Notes: a model not told the origin generated them from the sequence alone. DNA of 64,000 bases from Selaginella moellendorffii (GCF_000143415.4 NW_003314302.1:708085-772084), one strand, 5' to 3'. Shown: positions 1 to 13,470, numbered from the stretch's first letter. Numbers and translations are program-made.

Positions 1-1271
1 CTAAGAGTTTTTGATCATTTTCAGCTTGATGTGACTGTGCATATGCATCTTGCCTAACCTTCACCAATGGCTGAAGACAACACAAACATTCTATGACAAG
101 AAGTATACTTGGAAGAACATACCTTACTCCATATGGGTGTCATAAAAGCCATTGGATTCTTGTACCAACTATTGGCATCTTAACGACCTCGTTGATGCCG
201 AATAAGTGATGCTAAATCATCACTATAGTGGCTGTGGACTGCATCCTCGTCGAGATTGGCAAGAAACCAGATCTGCTTGATCATATACTAGGCTTTGCTT
301 CTGCACTGCAAACTGTCCCAACCTGCAAAATAAAAATTGTTAAAAGTGATTGAAGAAGGAGAGGTATTTACGCATAAATTTTGTGGCAAGCTATCACAAG
401 CCTTGCCATATTTAGAGATCCTCTCACATGTACATGTCCTACTAAAACATTGATGTGATAGACAGGATTGTCTCGAAAGCATTCATTGATGCACTTCATC
501 CACGCATACCAGCAATGATTCTTGTTGATAATGTAGAATATTTTCCCCACAAATTGTTGAGTCTCAGGATGGCTCATAAGCATATTGTCAAATTCGCGAG
601 ACAAAAACAGAGAACATACCTATGTTTGTCCCAAGGCCATTCTGTTTGTACAAATTATAAATGTCCATGTTGACGAAGTGAGGTGAAGCAGACCAAACAA
701 TGGTTGTTTGAGTGAATCAACATAATGGGATTTCTCGGATTATATCTCCCAGGCCTTCCCACTTGAGAGACTCTAGAGTTGTGTGAATGGCCTTCTCTTT
801 GGTTCTCAAAATTGTCTCTTGGAAGCGCTTGTCTATGACATGTTCAGGTAGCTTCACTTCTTTTTCAGCTTCAATTACACCTCCAGTAGCACCATTATTA
901 GATCTAGCCCCCAACTCGGGCCCAACACCCCCGTCAGGTGCACCTAGGCACTGCTCCATAATGTAATTAGTTTTTGCCATATTTTGCAAATATGTTAAGA
1001 ATAGTGGCATTTGTGGTTGTGGCAGCAATAGCAATAAGGACAATGGTTGCAATGGCACTGCTGGTGGTGATGATAGTGGTGGTGGTGGTGGTAATGGTGA
1101 TGATGGCGGTGGTGGTAATGGTGATGATGATGGTGGTGATGACAGTGGTGGTAATGGTGGTGATGAAGGTAGTGGTGGCAATGGCAGTGAAGGTGATGGC
1201 AGCAGTAATGGTGGTGGTGGCAAAAATGGGGGTGAATGTAGACTGGAGCTATCTAGTTGCAAAGATAGCAA
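1..1271 (-). pseudogene. Decayed multi-exon gene of unknown product
   Basis: I do not recognise this gene. The minus strand carries a coding-like path starting near 1271 with a Pro/Ser/Leu-rich stretch that is the reverse of a GGT-type repeat. It continues through a charged segment (around 960-720), an in-frame TGA near 715, and a segment ending near 600 that is rich in aromatic and His residues. A 1-nt shift near 600 leads into 368-604, and a splice-like GT...TTTTGCAG intron follows at about 320-368. Below that, a further coding-like stretch (about 150-320) is broken by frameshifts. The amino-acid composition looks protein-like rather than random, but the stop and shifts suggest a relic, possibly a transposon gene. 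It could continue off the left edge of the window. Confidence 0.3.
1030..1240. repeat. GGT/GAT-rich trinucleotide repeat
   Basis: An imperfect microsatellite-like tract of GGT, GAT and AAT triplets. It gives Gly/Asn/Asp-rich reading in one plus frame, Val/Met-rich in another and Pro/Ser-rich on the minus strand. It overlaps the possible first exon of the relic on the minus strand. Confidence 0.7.
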
Positions 1272-1639
1272 TGTAGACGGTAGAGTTGTTGCTGTGGAAA
1301 TTTTTATTTAAAGGTCAAATTGATTGTCATCTTGAATCTCATCTTCCTCATGTCTTGTTCTTTTTGATTCAACATCCTTATCCTTTTGTAGTTGTTTTCA
1401 TTTCTGAAAATAAGAAAAACTCATTATAAAATAAAAATGCATAAGAAATGATTGCATGGTGGTCATCCATTGGTATGCTGGTGTATCAGCTATGGGAGGC
1501 AACGCCCAAGCCCACTTGATACCCGGGCTAACTCAGCCCACAGCCTAGACAAGTGCCCCAGCTGAGCCATACGGCTTGGTTCACTAGTGTACCGGCCCAA
1601 CCCACACTGCCATTGCTGGTGTACCGACCCGCCCCATAG

Positions 1640-2560
1640 TGCCATGGCAGGCCCATGGGGAGTGCTCGGCCGAGTGCCGGGCCTAGGCACTTGGCACGGG
1701 CCAGGCCACGCAGGCTAGTTCACCAGCATACTAGCCTGCTGCACACTACCATGGCCCACCCGTGCAGAGTGCCTAGCCTAGGCACTAGGTGTGGGCCAGG
1801 CCACACCAGCCAGTTCTCTGGCATACTGGCCTGCCCTGTGCTGCCATGGCCGGCCAGCGTGGATTGCCCGGCCTGGGCACTTGGCGTGGGCTAGGCCATG
1901 CGGGCCAGTTCGCCAGTGTATCAGCCCGCCCCACATTGCCATGGCCAGCCTGCACAAAGTGTCCGGTCGAGTGCTTGGCCAGGGGCACTTGGCCCAGGTG
2001 AGGCCACACAGGCCGGTTCACTAGTGTACCAGCCCACCCCACACTACTATGGCCAGCCCGCGTGGAGTGCCTGGTTGGGGCACTTGGTGCGGGCTAGGCC
2101 ACGTGGGCCAGTTTGCTGGCGTACTAGCCCACCCCACACTGCCATGGCTGGCCCATGCAGAGTGCCTAGCTGAGTGCCCGGCCCGAGCACTCAGCATGGG
2201 CTAGGCCGTGTGGGCCTGTTCGCCAATGTACTGGCCCGCCCTGCACTGCCCGGCACCACACGTTGCTGGACTGGGCGCCGCATGTTGCAGTGTGGTGCAC
2301 CACGCAATGACATGCAGCGTGCTGCACAGCAACACGTGGCATGCCATGCGACATTGTGCGGTGGACCGCACGTCACTGTGCCGCATGCCGCACGTTATCG
2401 TGCCCAGCCAAGTGCTTGGGCCGGTTTGCTAGTGACTGGCCCAGCCCGCTGCGGTGTGCTGTGGCACGACAGTCGCAGGCATTGGGCATGGCAGTGCTGT
2501 GCACTGGGCATGGTGGCACTGGGCACTGGGCGTGGCGGCACTAGGCACTGGGCGCAGCAG
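1640..2560. repeat. GC-rich minisatellite, about 100-bp period, followed by shorter units
   Basis: From about 1640 to 2250 a unit of roughly 100 bp recurs six or seven times. It is recognisable by the recurrent words GGCCAGGCCAC, CCAGTTCGCCAG and CACTGCCATGGCC. From about 2450 to 2560 shorter units built on GCACTGGGC take over. The block is much more GC-rich than the AT-rich DNA on either side. It is open in several frames only because it lacks stop codons; I see no gene. Confidence 0.7.
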
Positions 2561-2699
2561 CACTGGGCGCTAGGCATAGTGGCTGCACATGGTGCTGGGC
2601 ACGGCAGTGCTGAGGGCTGGGGGCGGCAGTGCTGGGTGCTGCATTGTAGTGACACTACGGCATGGTGGTGCAGCAGTTCTGGGTGTTGTGGTGCTTGGT

Positions 2700-4200
2700 G
2701 TTGAGGTGGAGTAACGAGGGAGTGGAAGAGAAAAAAAAACTTACTCTTGGTGGCATTTTGTTAGACGTCGATGGATCCCACAGTCACTCCCAATCTCCCT
2801 CTGTTCATTGTGGATGCAGTAAATCTCCATTACTTTCTGCAAATATTTGTTAGCAATGTACAATTTCTATTCCGTCCTAGATTTGATCACGTGATAAAGT
2901 CCTTTTGAATTATAATTTAATAATAGAGGTGTGCTCTAATATGACTATGCAATAATGTCAAAATAATGTCACAGCCACATGTGTTGAATTGATCATAGTA
3001 CAAAATTATAAATGAGAATTATGTGTTTCTTGCACATCATAGAATCTTGTTAGAAAATATAAGATTATTAAAATTGTAAAGTGTTATTTCCAAAGCAATG
3101 TGATAGATAGTTTACTATAGATGATAGATGGTAGTACAAAGATGGAATATATTTAAATGAGTTTAGAAGAATGTGATGATTTCTAGCTTTAATGAAGTAC
3201 TGAAAATATGTACAATATTTAATTTGTTTAGCAACAGTTGGTTGATAGTAGATCCTAGAATAAAATCATTCCTATCTTTCACATTATGGTACATGCTTGA
3301 GGTGATATTTCTTTCCGTTCTACCAAAAGTTACTCTATATAATAACTTTGAGCATGTTTTTGAATTCAATATATACAGACTTTTAATATTGTACAACATA
3401 GTCCTTTATACTTTATATAGAATTTATTATAACAACATTATTCGATGTTAGATCCTAGAATAAAATGGCATAACATATGTTTGAGGTGATATTTCTTTAT
3501 AAAAGTTCAAACTTCCAAAACCTAAAGGCAACAAAATGAAGAGCTTCCTTTTGCATTATGAAGATCACCCACCACTTTCTTTCTCCCAAAGTCTTATTTC
3601 AGAAAGTTTTCTTTGCTGACATTTAGATCTTTCTTTTGGTTCTATTTCATTGGAGGTTGTGATTTGCAACAACATTGGTGTAGTTGAATGATTAAAGTTT
3701 CTTCTTTTGGGTGAAGGTGAACAACATTGGGATTTGCAACATTCCAAGTCTAAGGAGATTTGAGGTTTTGGATCTCCAATCAAAGTGTGAGATTCCGATC
3801 CTACCAAAGTGAATGTGAAGCAAAAATCAGTTGTCATCATTTCTTCCTCTTATAGTTTTAATGGAGATGTTAGTCCAGTGTGAGCCAAGAATTTACAAAC
3901 TTCAACTTCACCAATATTCAAAGTTGTTTGTAACGCTTTCCAGTTTTCCCACCTCTCTATCAACGGGCATTCATTTTTACATAGGCCCATTAGCAAGCTC
4001 CCATTTACATACAATAGCAATATTTTCTTTGAACTACCACCTCTTGTCAGCTCAAAACAAAAGGGGATGGAGACCAAGTAGGACGTCCACAATTGGTGCA
4101 AGATCAAGATCACGATCACACATTTCCAGCATTTCGAAAGCATAGTATCCATGGTTCATTGTGGTGGGTATTTGGATTGTGTGAATGAAGCATGCAATTG
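2700..4200. other. AT-rich DNA without a recognised gene
   Basis: No convincing gene. A partial direct repeat is visible: the words GATCCTAGAATAAAAT and GAGGTGATATTTCTTT occur together near 3252-3315 and again near 3450-3500, suggesting a short local duplication. Confidence 0.5.
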
Positions 4201-4229
4201 AGAGCGCAATAAAAACTCCATATTTTTTT

Positions 4230-6870
4230 AAGGATCTGCAATCAATCCTCTCATCTATGACACCATTGGTGTTGAATTCAAGTGTCAGTTTTGCAAGAAT
4301 GCTCCATTGTGTCGTGCTATTTGTAGGGCCAAGATGTACTACTTTTTACCATAGGATAGAAAGGTTGGTAGAGCTGCAGTACATATTGGCACACACACAC
4401 ACATCCAATGCAAAAAGGGATACAAAAGAGTTCAGTCAACTATTTCAAAAATGTAGTGCAGATAGAGACTATGAGAAACTTATCTACAACTCCAAAACAT
4501 GTTCAAAAGACAATGCTCAAGGATTTTATCGCAAGCATCTTACTCGATTTGGACTGCAAGAATACTCAACTGGATGAGGCTAGCTTGCGGGAGTTACTAT
4601 GAGGCATGCAACCTACAACTAGCCTTAGAAGGTACAAAAATATTATTATATTCTCTCTTATATTTTGTTTTATTTAGGATAAAGTCTTAGATGTGTGAAT
4701 CTCGAGAGGGAAAACTCCAATAAAAAATTGACTCTATCCTTGAACTAAAACAGACTTGTCCCTGCAAGTTTATCCATAGGAGTTTATTTCCAGATTAAGT
4801 CATTAGTGAGCAAGAGCGCCCCTTTGTCTTTAAAATGTCTACCATAGGCCCCACCTTTAGTATAGATGTTGTTTCCCGAATGGATATATTTGGGTTGAGT
4901 GACCTTGCTAATGCATGGGTACATTTTGACCATATGGAACGGGTAACAGGTTGGACAACCATGGGAGCTCATGTGTATGATCCGAGATAGTTATTTTTTC
5001 TTATTATCATAAAATAGTTTTAAGTATTGCCCTTTTCATAGGCTACATTGTAACTTGACAATTGCAATAGCAAAGTTTAAAGTACAAGACCAGATGGCTC
5101 AGAAAATATTTTGGAAGTCCCTCTCCAACATTGTATTGAAGCAGATTGATAAGCCTGTCAACTTTTGTGGTTTCATGGTAGATGGGGTTGGGGCTAATTG
5201 GAATGGCATCCGAGTAGTCTTTAGGAATGGGTGAAAGGACTTGTGAGTTCCATTGGGCTCAAAGTCTAAACTAACACTACCACCTTATCAAGTTAGATTT
5301 CCAATTAATGTTTAAGAAGTTGTGCAAACAATGGTAAACTACACCTTCTGAAGAAGAGTATAAGGCAAAAGCAAACAAGATTTGAATGTGGTGGCATGAA
5401 GATGGCTATGCAGACGTAAATTGTCTATTACAACTTGAGTCGTGGTTAGGGTGGTAGGAAGGTAGGATGTTCCAATGGGGACATCACTCTTTTTAAGTTT
5501 GTTTTTTCTTTTTTTCTTCTCTTTTTATTACTTTTTAATATCATCTTTTTATTAGGATCAACCACTTTAGGATCTTGCATACACCCCAACTGTGAATCTC
5601 TCAAAGAGTAAGCAGTGGAGCAACATTCCTTTGAGGCAGGGAAAAGGAATATGAGTTTATATAAAGCATGTCTATCAGATTTGATATATGCTATAAAGAA
5701 GTCTTCAAAAGCCTTAGCATTTTAGGAAGGAAGATACATGGGAACAGGATCTTCAGTTGAGATGTTACACGCTCGGATGAAGAAGAAAGTGACTCCATCA
5801 ACACGAACAGTGGCAACTGTAATGGAGGATGTGGTTCACGGCACATATGAAATACACTCTCTAGGCTTCTATTAGTGACATGAAAATTGTTTGCTCAAAG
5901 CATCGTTTTTCCTTTGTTGGTGAAGAAGTTGGCATGGATCTTGGAGCAAGAAGCTCTCATAAGCTTGATATTGAGTACCATTCTACTCCAAGATATCGCT
6001 CCCAAACTGAGCCACCTCAAGTAGCTAATGAAGAAAGTGCATCACAACAGGTTGAAATTGCTTATTGTAGTATGGAGCCAAAGTAATGGCCAATCCATCG
6101 AGTGCTAGCAAAATCAAATGTAAAGTGTATGGGGATGCTTCCGAGGGGCAAGTGTTGGGCTTAGATCCATAGTGACAAGTTTGCTTTTGTTCCAACCCCA
6201 TGTTTCTATGGGGAACGAAGGCAAGTAGGATTTTCAAGATGGTGTTGGCTATATTGCTGCAACACTGATATCAACCATACAAAGTAGCTTGAAGACATTA
6301 TAGTGACTAAATCTAATGCAATACCTAAAGAATGGCTAATTGCTAATGGGGTTGTGCTTACCTCAGATGAGATTGAAAACCTTGAGAACTCTAGTTTCAA
6401 TCTTGAAAGGAGAGTTGGAACATGAATGATAAAACCAAGACTGTTCCCACAGAGATGTATAGGAGGCCAATAGAAAAAAGAAAGGCAATTAAACTTATTA
6501 GTATTGTCTCCAAGCAAAAGCAAGGTAAAATAAATTTAGCTTAAACACTTGAGTGTGAGATTCTCTTCATAAAGTACATCACTGCACTTGCAAAGGAGTA
6601 CATAGTCAAAACAGAAGGTGGAGAGTACACAATTGTCATTCAAGACTTTCCTTCTTGCACATGTCCAAACTTTATGAAGCATGAGGAACATGGAAAGGCA
6701 TATGCTCTTTGTAAACATATGTATTACATCTTTATTAACATCTTGCACCAGGATCCTAAAGTGGATATTCATATACACTAAGCAAGCCTTACTATTGCTG
6801 AGTTGCAGAAAACTTTTGGAGCTAACTAGATTTTCCAACACTATCGATGTTTATTCTCTATCAATAATAT
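4230..6870 (+). pseudogene. MULE-like transposase relic with SWIM zinc finger
   Basis: Pieces of one transposase can be followed in order along the plus strand. First is an N-terminal segment with the motif CRAKMYYFLP followed by an HTHP motif (about 4285-4410), typical of plant MULE N-termini. Next is GWTTMGAHVYDP (about 4945-4985), then a probable short intron ending TTTCATAG near 5041. A catalytic-region segment follows with CGFMVDGVGANWN (about 5165-5205), FHWAQSL (about 5250) and MWWHE (about 5395). Near the end is a SWIM finger, CTCPNF...LCKHMYY (about 6657-6725). In MULE transposases the D-D-E core cuts the DNA ends and the SWIM finger binds DNA. Many stops and shifts separate the pieces, so this is an old dead copy. 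I did not find its terminal repeats. Confidence 0.65.
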
Positions 6871-7959
6871 AAACTTATTATACTTTATATAATTAATAAA
6901 AATATTTTATCATTTCAATTTTCATTTGATATACTTACAAATGTTCTTTTTGCAATACTACCCATAGTATTAGTGTGTCTCCATTTCTGTCTTTACCATC
7001 TCAAAAAATATTCCACAGTAGTCTTTCGGGTGTGTAATATTGCAATGTGTTGTGAGAGTATATATACTATCATACTAATCATCGCCATTTCACCAAAAGC
7101 TAAAAACCATATAGAGCTTTTTTTGAAAGTCACAGAATTGCAATTTTCTAAAGCAAATAGGAAAGCATTCTTTGTCACCCAATTTATAATGCCCTTTGTT
7201 ATTGCATTTATCTCTAACTCATGATTATTACATTCACTATACTCTCTTTTTTTTTCTTGTATGGTTTGGTTATGTTGTGCAATGGGATAACTATTGCATC
7301 TTTTAGCCCTTGAACACTGGGAAGAAAGATTGCGAGACTTAAAATTATCATCACTAGAACTTACAGACATTTGTGTGTATTTATCTTTCTTCGAATGAGA
7401 GTGCAAGTAAAGATCCATAAATTCTAGATAGTATGCTATAACAAATCCTTCAAAAATATATTCTAGAAAAGAACCAAATCTCTTTTATATATGCAACAAA
7501 CTTATATTAATGGTTGTTTTTTTTTTTCCCTTCAAATGGTTATATAGCCTTATATAGAATCTTACTTCAAATTTAATAGTTTTTAAATTCTGACAAACCT
7601 AACATTTACTAGCTAGAAAGCACAGAGTACAGATTTAAGAAAGTGACAAGAATACTCTTTTTGCAAATATTTTATTTTATGTTCTAACAAATGTCTCTAT
7701 CATTGCATATAGTAAATATTTAAATTATTAGAATAAGATGTGTCCTTTAGAACATTTTTACTTATATAATATATAGAGAGTTATGAAATTATTAGGTTCA
7801 CCATAACCTTAAAATTTTAAAGTTTATAATACAAATGAAAATTGAACTCAACTCTTTAGCTCGTGAGCTCAAGTAGGGTCTACACTCATTCTAGACTTGT
7901 TATTTGGGATGCAATACTAGGATTATAAATGATAATGGAAACCTGCCCAATGATGGCTC
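6871..7959. other. AT-rich DNA without a recognised gene
   Basis: Strongly AT-rich. I see no coding-like composition, terminal repeats or RNA gene. Confidence 0.5.
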
Positions 7960-8225
7960 ATGGCTACAGTGATGCACAAGGCTCGAGTCATGCTCCATAA
8001 GGAGCTTGTCGAAAACACTCAGATTGTGCAAGGCTTAGACCTCCCAAAGATTGACTCTAGATTGTCCTCCAGGAATCTATCCTCCGGAAGCATTACTCAT
8101 GCCGCACAAGCCAAGCAAGCAATGTTGGCAGCTTTCAAGTCAAAGGCTAAAACTTTGAGCTCCTGTCAAGGGATTGTGATCAATCTTATTGGTAGGACGT
8201 ATGGAAGAGGTTTACTGCAGTGCTA
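7960..8225 (+). pseudogene. Short open reading fragment, unknown
   Basis: An open frame of about 90 codons before it runs into the TRIM LTR at 8226. The composition is balanced (Lys, Ala, Leu, Ser), and it has an HKARVMLHKELVENTQ segment. I do not recognise it. It could be the end of a gene truncated by the insertion, or chance. Confidence 0.2.
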
Positions 8226-8892
8226 TGTAGCTCAAGACATGGCTAGTCCAAAGCAATCTCTCTCTCCTTGATAAGAGAGCCCTTAGTGGCTATTTTATCC
8301 TCATTTATCCCCCAAGGTTCCAAGGATCCATGGTGATAGTATATCCAAATCTCATCCCATGATCACATGGGCTACACTCACCCCCACTTAAGAGATGTTA
8401 ATGTCTTCATTGACTATTGACTAACAACCCCTACTGAGCCAAGGGGAACCAAAACCTCCATTTCCACACTAAATCTACCAATATTTCCATTGTGTAAACC
8501 AGTACACCAGCTATTCCATGTGAGGCAACTAGTCATCCACCTGTACCGCAGTCCCACAGTGGATACCTTTGTTCGTGGATACTCCACACAAGGAAGGATG
8601 TACGCATGGATGCCCAATACGTGCAATTTTAAATTTAGGGGTAGGAATATACTTTTTTCAAGGGTATATTATATTTTTAAGTAGCCACTAATCAATGGGA
8701 ATCGAACCCGTGCCATTTGCTTTAATACCAACTGTAGCACACTTTATCTCTTTCCCTTTAAGCCAACTGGAAAAGGCAATTGCTTGATGAGAGAGCCCTT
8801 AATGGCTATTTTATCCTCATTTATCCCCCAAGGTTCCAAGGATCCACAGTGACAATATATCCAAATCTCATCCCATGATCACATGCGCTACA
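8226..8892 (-). mobile_element. TRIM retroelement, family 2 (complete, minus orientation)
   Basis: Two direct repeats, 8226-8375 and 8733-8892 (about 150-160 bp), share a long block from GAGAGCCCTTA to CACATG.GCTACA. Read on the minus strand they begin TGTAGC and end GCTACA, as an LTR does. Just inside the 5' LTR (reading minus) is TTGGTATTAAAGC, a primer-binding site of the tRNA-iMet type. Just before the 3' LTR is a purine run, AAGTGGGGGTGAG, usable as polypurine tract. The internal part is only about 357 bp and does not code. The beginning of the 8226 copy is diverged. This is the definition of a TRIM, which needs an autonomous partner's enzymes. Confidence 0.75.
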
Positions 8893-10309
8893 GTCAACCC
8901 AACTAAATTAAAATAATATACTCGGCTTTGATTTCTATGACTATTGGTTCTCTTCTTTGCTTTACTCTTTATTGTTTCTAACATGGAGGCTCTGTTGCAC
9001 AAGAGTGAGTGGCACAAGCTCTTTTGGATTGTGGACAGTTTTGAGAGTTACATCTCAAATCAGCACAACACCTGCCTGGGATGGCTACCATGCAAGAGCT
9101 GTGCCGATCAACCATAATCATAAGCAATGGTTTTATAGGTGTCATTTCTTTCAATCCCTCCTTACTCTTCTCTCAAGCAAGCTCCTGCCTGATACAAGAT
9201 GTTGTGTATAGTATCCCGAGTTCATTAGAAAGATTTGAGAGAGACATTTCTCTAACCACTTGACTTGCACCAGTGTTTCAATCGACTTCTTTTGGATATT
9301 TCCTGGCTGCTAGAACATCTCAAGGCTTGGATACCATTGGAACTATACATTAGTGTTCCAAAAGCAAGAATCAAATTGATCATCCTCAACCTTAGAGGGC
9401 CAAAGGAAGTAAGAGCTAGACTAAGGGACATTACAATGTTCAGTATAGTAGATGTATATATATGTGTATGTGAGGTCCAAAGTGTATGGCTAGGATGCTG
9501 TATATTAGGGATTTTGATATACATTAGATTAAACTAAGGTATTTGGGCTAATTGAATACATACACTCATATTGGTGGGGATGACAATGTAAAGTCAAGGG
9601 ATGCCATATACTAATAATAGCATTGTGGGATTTTGATAGCCATCATATTGGTTTCAATCTACACCATTTGTTCTTGTATATAAACTAGGGTTTTTGGGCT
9701 AATTGAATATATATATTTCTATTTACACACATAAATATAGATAGATAGATAGATAGATAGATAAATAAATATATAGATAAGGAAGTCTCACACTAATCTT
9801 TACCACTTTATCATATATCTTAAATACTATTTTGAGTTATAAACATATATATGTATGAAGTGCTTAAGAAATGAATATAATGATAGTATAGCAAAAGTTT
9901 AACATATCATAAGATTAGTATTAATTTATCTAACAAATAAAAATTAGTGAATTGTAAGTGATAAATAGGTATAATTGTAAGAAGCCTAAGTCTTACCTTA
10001 TCTATTCTTAAACCATGATATGGACTATGAAAATCATAAAAAAAGGTATAAAAGATAATAATAAATTTATAATATTTACTGAGAATATAAATAATAATTA
10101 AAAATAAAATATTATCACAATATAATAATAATAGTTAATTATAACTTGATATTTTGTAATTATTAATTTATTAAATCTAGAGCATTACCATCATTTAAAT
10201 TCAATTCTAGTGCATAGAATATGGAGACATATCCATTTTCAATTAGCCCAAAAACCCTAACTTAGCAAGAGGTTTGAATTGAAACTAATCCAATAGCTGT
10301 TAAAATCCC
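8893..10309. other. AT-rich DNA, no recognised gene
   Basis: An open frame at about 9265-9537 has plausible composition but no family I recognise. The rest is AT-rich. Confidence 0.4.
9739..9763. repeat. GATA microsatellite
   Basis: A short uninterrupted run of the tetranucleotide GATA, followed by AT-rich sequence. Confidence 0.85.
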
Positions 10310-10497
10310 ATAACCAAAGGGAATGACTCAAAAGATGATTTATAAATGTTTAAATATAGAAAGAAAAGGCCAATGAATAAAAGTGCACCCCTTTATCCAA
10401 TTGGTTAAGGGTCTTGGGATATTTGGGGTTAAACATCCTTGAGTTTAAATAGTACTAAGCTATGTGACCTCTCAAGAAGTCCAAACTCAAAAACTTA
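10310..10497 (+). repeat. Diverged solo LTR of TRIM family 1
   Basis: It contains the family signatures AAAAGTGCACCCC, CCAATTGGTTAAGGG, TTGGGATATTTGGGGTTAA and AAGTCCAAACTC and ends in CTTACA. The same words occur at 13471-14040, 23361-23523, 49742-49935, 54620-54813 and 60720-60913. No second LTR or internal part is visible here. Confidence 0.6.
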
Positions 10498-11435
10498 CAC
10501 CACTATACTAATATTAATATATGGCATTATAAATGTATACTTAGACTTCACATTGCTATAACATCTACTATGGTCCCTTTTGCTAAGTAAAGACAAATCA
10601 TATACCATAAAATTAAAAAAATAAATTAATACAAGGTCATATGAACTTAGCACTAAATGCAGTTATGTATATAATGGATAACATTACGTTGCATATTCGG
10701 CAAATAAAAAAACTTACACAGCTTCTCAATCATATAACAATATCTTATATACCCCCCTAAAATAGAAGAGTCATAATACACATAGAGAAAGCATGGAATA
10801 AATATCAAAGGCACCACCAAGTATAATAATCATTAGGATCAATCCCCACAATATGAAGAAGATTGTTTTTAAGATGATATTGAGAATATAAATGTTGAAA
10901 CGACAAATTATTAGCAAGTGATGCAAGATTCTCAAACTTATCATAAAGCCTTTGGATTCATGGCTCAACCTTTTTAGGTTTATGAACTTTGAAGATAAAT
11001 TTATTTTTTGCACCTTGTAAACATTACAACAACCACCAATAGCATAAAAAGAAAATCCATTGATACTAGAATAATAAATTCGTCGAAAGCAAGAGAAGAG
11101 AGCAAAAAAGGGGAAAAGAGTTTGAGAAAGGGTGTTAAAGTTCTCCAAACAATGAACAACTTCGAAATTATATAACTAAACCTTCAAAGCCTACTGAGTA
11201 GTATAATTGACCAATTTCTTCCGCTTTAATAACAAAATAACTGTAGCATGATCACCTTTTAGTAATGTCTAAGAACTATGCAAATATGCATAAAGCTTTT
11301 TGAAAGCCCAAACTACTGTTAAACACTTTTTTTTCTATTGTAGAGTGATTGACTTTTGTTGGTTGTAATATACGGTTAATGTATGCAATGGGATGACACT
11401 AACTAGGCACACACATTGTAGCAATTAAAAATGGA

Positions 11436-11610
11436 CCATGGATAGAAATGACTCTTAGATAGGATGACAATCTAGGAATCTAACCTCAAGCCTTAAATCA
11501 AGTATGAACACCCTATGCATATAAAGCATTGGCCCTCTCTCAATCCCTACCTCCACTCTCTTTGTCCATCATGCCCAATGCTGGCCAAGAACCCTCCACT
11601 TCCCCTTGCT
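11436..11610. repeat. Copy 1 of a 170-bp dispersed repeat
   Basis: This stretch is about 85 percent similar by eye to 17332-17505. Shared words are GGACCATGGA, GGATGACAATC, ATCTAACCTCAAGCCT and CCAAGAACC. It lies inside the gypsy relic, so it may be an internal or LTR piece of that element family. Confidence 0.6.
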
Positions 11611-11894
11611 ATGTCATCCCCCTCCCATTTAACCTAACTGGTCAAGTCCCAAAGTACAGGGGCCACCATAACCCACTACATCTATAGCAATTACTCCCCC
11701 CTTTAAAATTGTGTGACCTCACACAAAAGGTTGATTTAAATTACTTTAGCCTCCATCTCATCTTAGTAAAAACTATATGAATTATCCTTTTTAGCATCAA
11801 TATCTACACACACAGAGTGTCATGCACACTAAGTATATGTCTCACCATAACATGACAATACGACTCTACATAGCCATTTATCTATTTAGGACCA

Positions 11895-12200
11895 AGCTCA
11901 CAATCTCCAAAGATTTGACACATAAACCTTTTGGCTAATAACATTTGTCATGTCGACCCAACTTTCTTAATTCTCAACTTACAATCTCAAACAATTTGTA
12001 AGTGTCATATCACAAGCTCTTTAGCCATGAATTTATCATGCTAGCCAACTCTTTCAATTTTCAGCTCACAATCTCAAAAAATCTGTGAGTGCTACACTAT
12101 AAGCTCTTTAGCTATGAATTTATCATGCTAACCTATCTTACACAATTCTCAACTCACAATCTCAAAAGATCTATAAGCATCATAGTACAAGCCTTCCAAG
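11895..12200. repeat. Tandem repeat, about 87-bp period, four units
   Basis: The phrase CTCACAATCTCAAA recurs about every 87 bp, each time followed by an ATTTATCATGCTA-like word and a TTCTCAA-like end. The units are diverged. No gene is seen. Confidence 0.65.
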
Positions 12201-13470
12201 CTTTAAATTTCTTAGCTCACTAACTCAGAGCAATCTATCACCTCATCAAGAGGAAGATAAATGGTTAGTATGAGAAGTAGACCTTTATCATCTTGATTAC
12301 TTTGATCACTTTATAATGATTGTTATATATCATTCTTGGAATGATGTTTTCAAATGTAAAAATGAACATGCTAATGACTGTGACAATGCCTTTTAACAAT
12401 TAAGATATTACACTTTGCCTAGGAAGCATTGTATATCATTTATACACTTCAAAGTAGGAAATTTCAAAATAGCCACAAGTTGTGTCTTTGGACCTAAACA
12501 TACATTTTAATTTTAGTTTTAAACCAACTTCTTGCAATTGATCTAACACCTTATAAACATTATGAACATTCTCTTATATCCCCTTTGAGTAGATCAAAAC
12601 ATCATTAATAAAGTTAGTAGTCACTTTTAGCATATCGTAAAAAACTTTATCCATTATTTGTTGAAAACTCATTGGAATATTTTTCAAACCAAATAACATC
12701 ACTTTATACAAACTAAATGGTGTATAAAAAGTAGTCTTAAGAACATCTTCCTTGACATTTACTAATACGTAAAAATAATATTTAATTAATGAATCAATGA
12801 TTTCTCCCTAAATGATCCAGAAGATCAGTAGTGTGAGGGAGAGGGTACACATTTGGGATAGTCACTTTGTTTAATGAATGATAGTTAATGTAGAATTAAA
12901 TACTCCTATTAGGCTTCGTTACAATATAAAATTCATATATTTAAGGACTTTTAGATAACACTCTTCAATATCTCTTTGATATTTGCATGTAAAATCTTGA
13001 TCTCCTTTGGTAACTAATGCTGAACAAGAATCTTGAATGAGCATCCTTAGTTGGAAATAGGATAATCTATTGCAATATTAGCCCCAAACGATAAGTTAAA
13101 TTTGAAAAGATCAATATACTTCTTGAACCAGTCCACCACTATAATATAAAGACTATTAGAAGGATATAAAAAGGAAATAAAAGAGCAAAACAAAAACACA
13201 ATAAGGAAATAAAGGGATAAAATAAAATAAAAATGAGAGGAATGGAAGAAAGATGAATAAATATGAAATAAAGGAGAACAACCTTAAAGTCATGCTTAAC
13301 ATGATTATGTTATAATCAATTTATACCAAGGATGAGGTCAAAATCTTGACTTAGCACCACCCATTCTGATTGAAGCTCAAGTTCAAGATTACCCATATCC
13401 AGAACTAAATTTGCCTCATCTTGTGCATATGCATGTGTATGGCCATTGCTATAAAAAATGAAGACTAAAT

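Larger units (their letters stand above)
11215..12760 (-). pseudogene. Ty3/gypsy reverse transcriptase and RNase H relic
   Basis: Two pieces of a decayed pol lie on the minus strand. At 12595-12760 is a reverse transcriptase segment with the order KTTFYTPFSLYK, MLFGLKN and NFINDVLIYS, the last standing for the YxDD-type motif. At 11215-11420 is an RNase H-like segment with HPIAYINRILQPTK and LLKGDHATV. The region between has been interrupted by repeats. Stops and shifts are frequent. No LTRs could be assigned. Confidence 0.6.

Noticed and set aside
974-1276. Long plus-strand open frame rich in Val and Met
   Set aside because: It is the translation of a GGT/GAT triplet repeat, open in several phases for lack of stops.
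2174-2704. 176-codon open frame in GC-rich DNA
   Set aside because: It lies in the minisatellite. Composition follows the repeat and overlapping frames on both strands are equally open.
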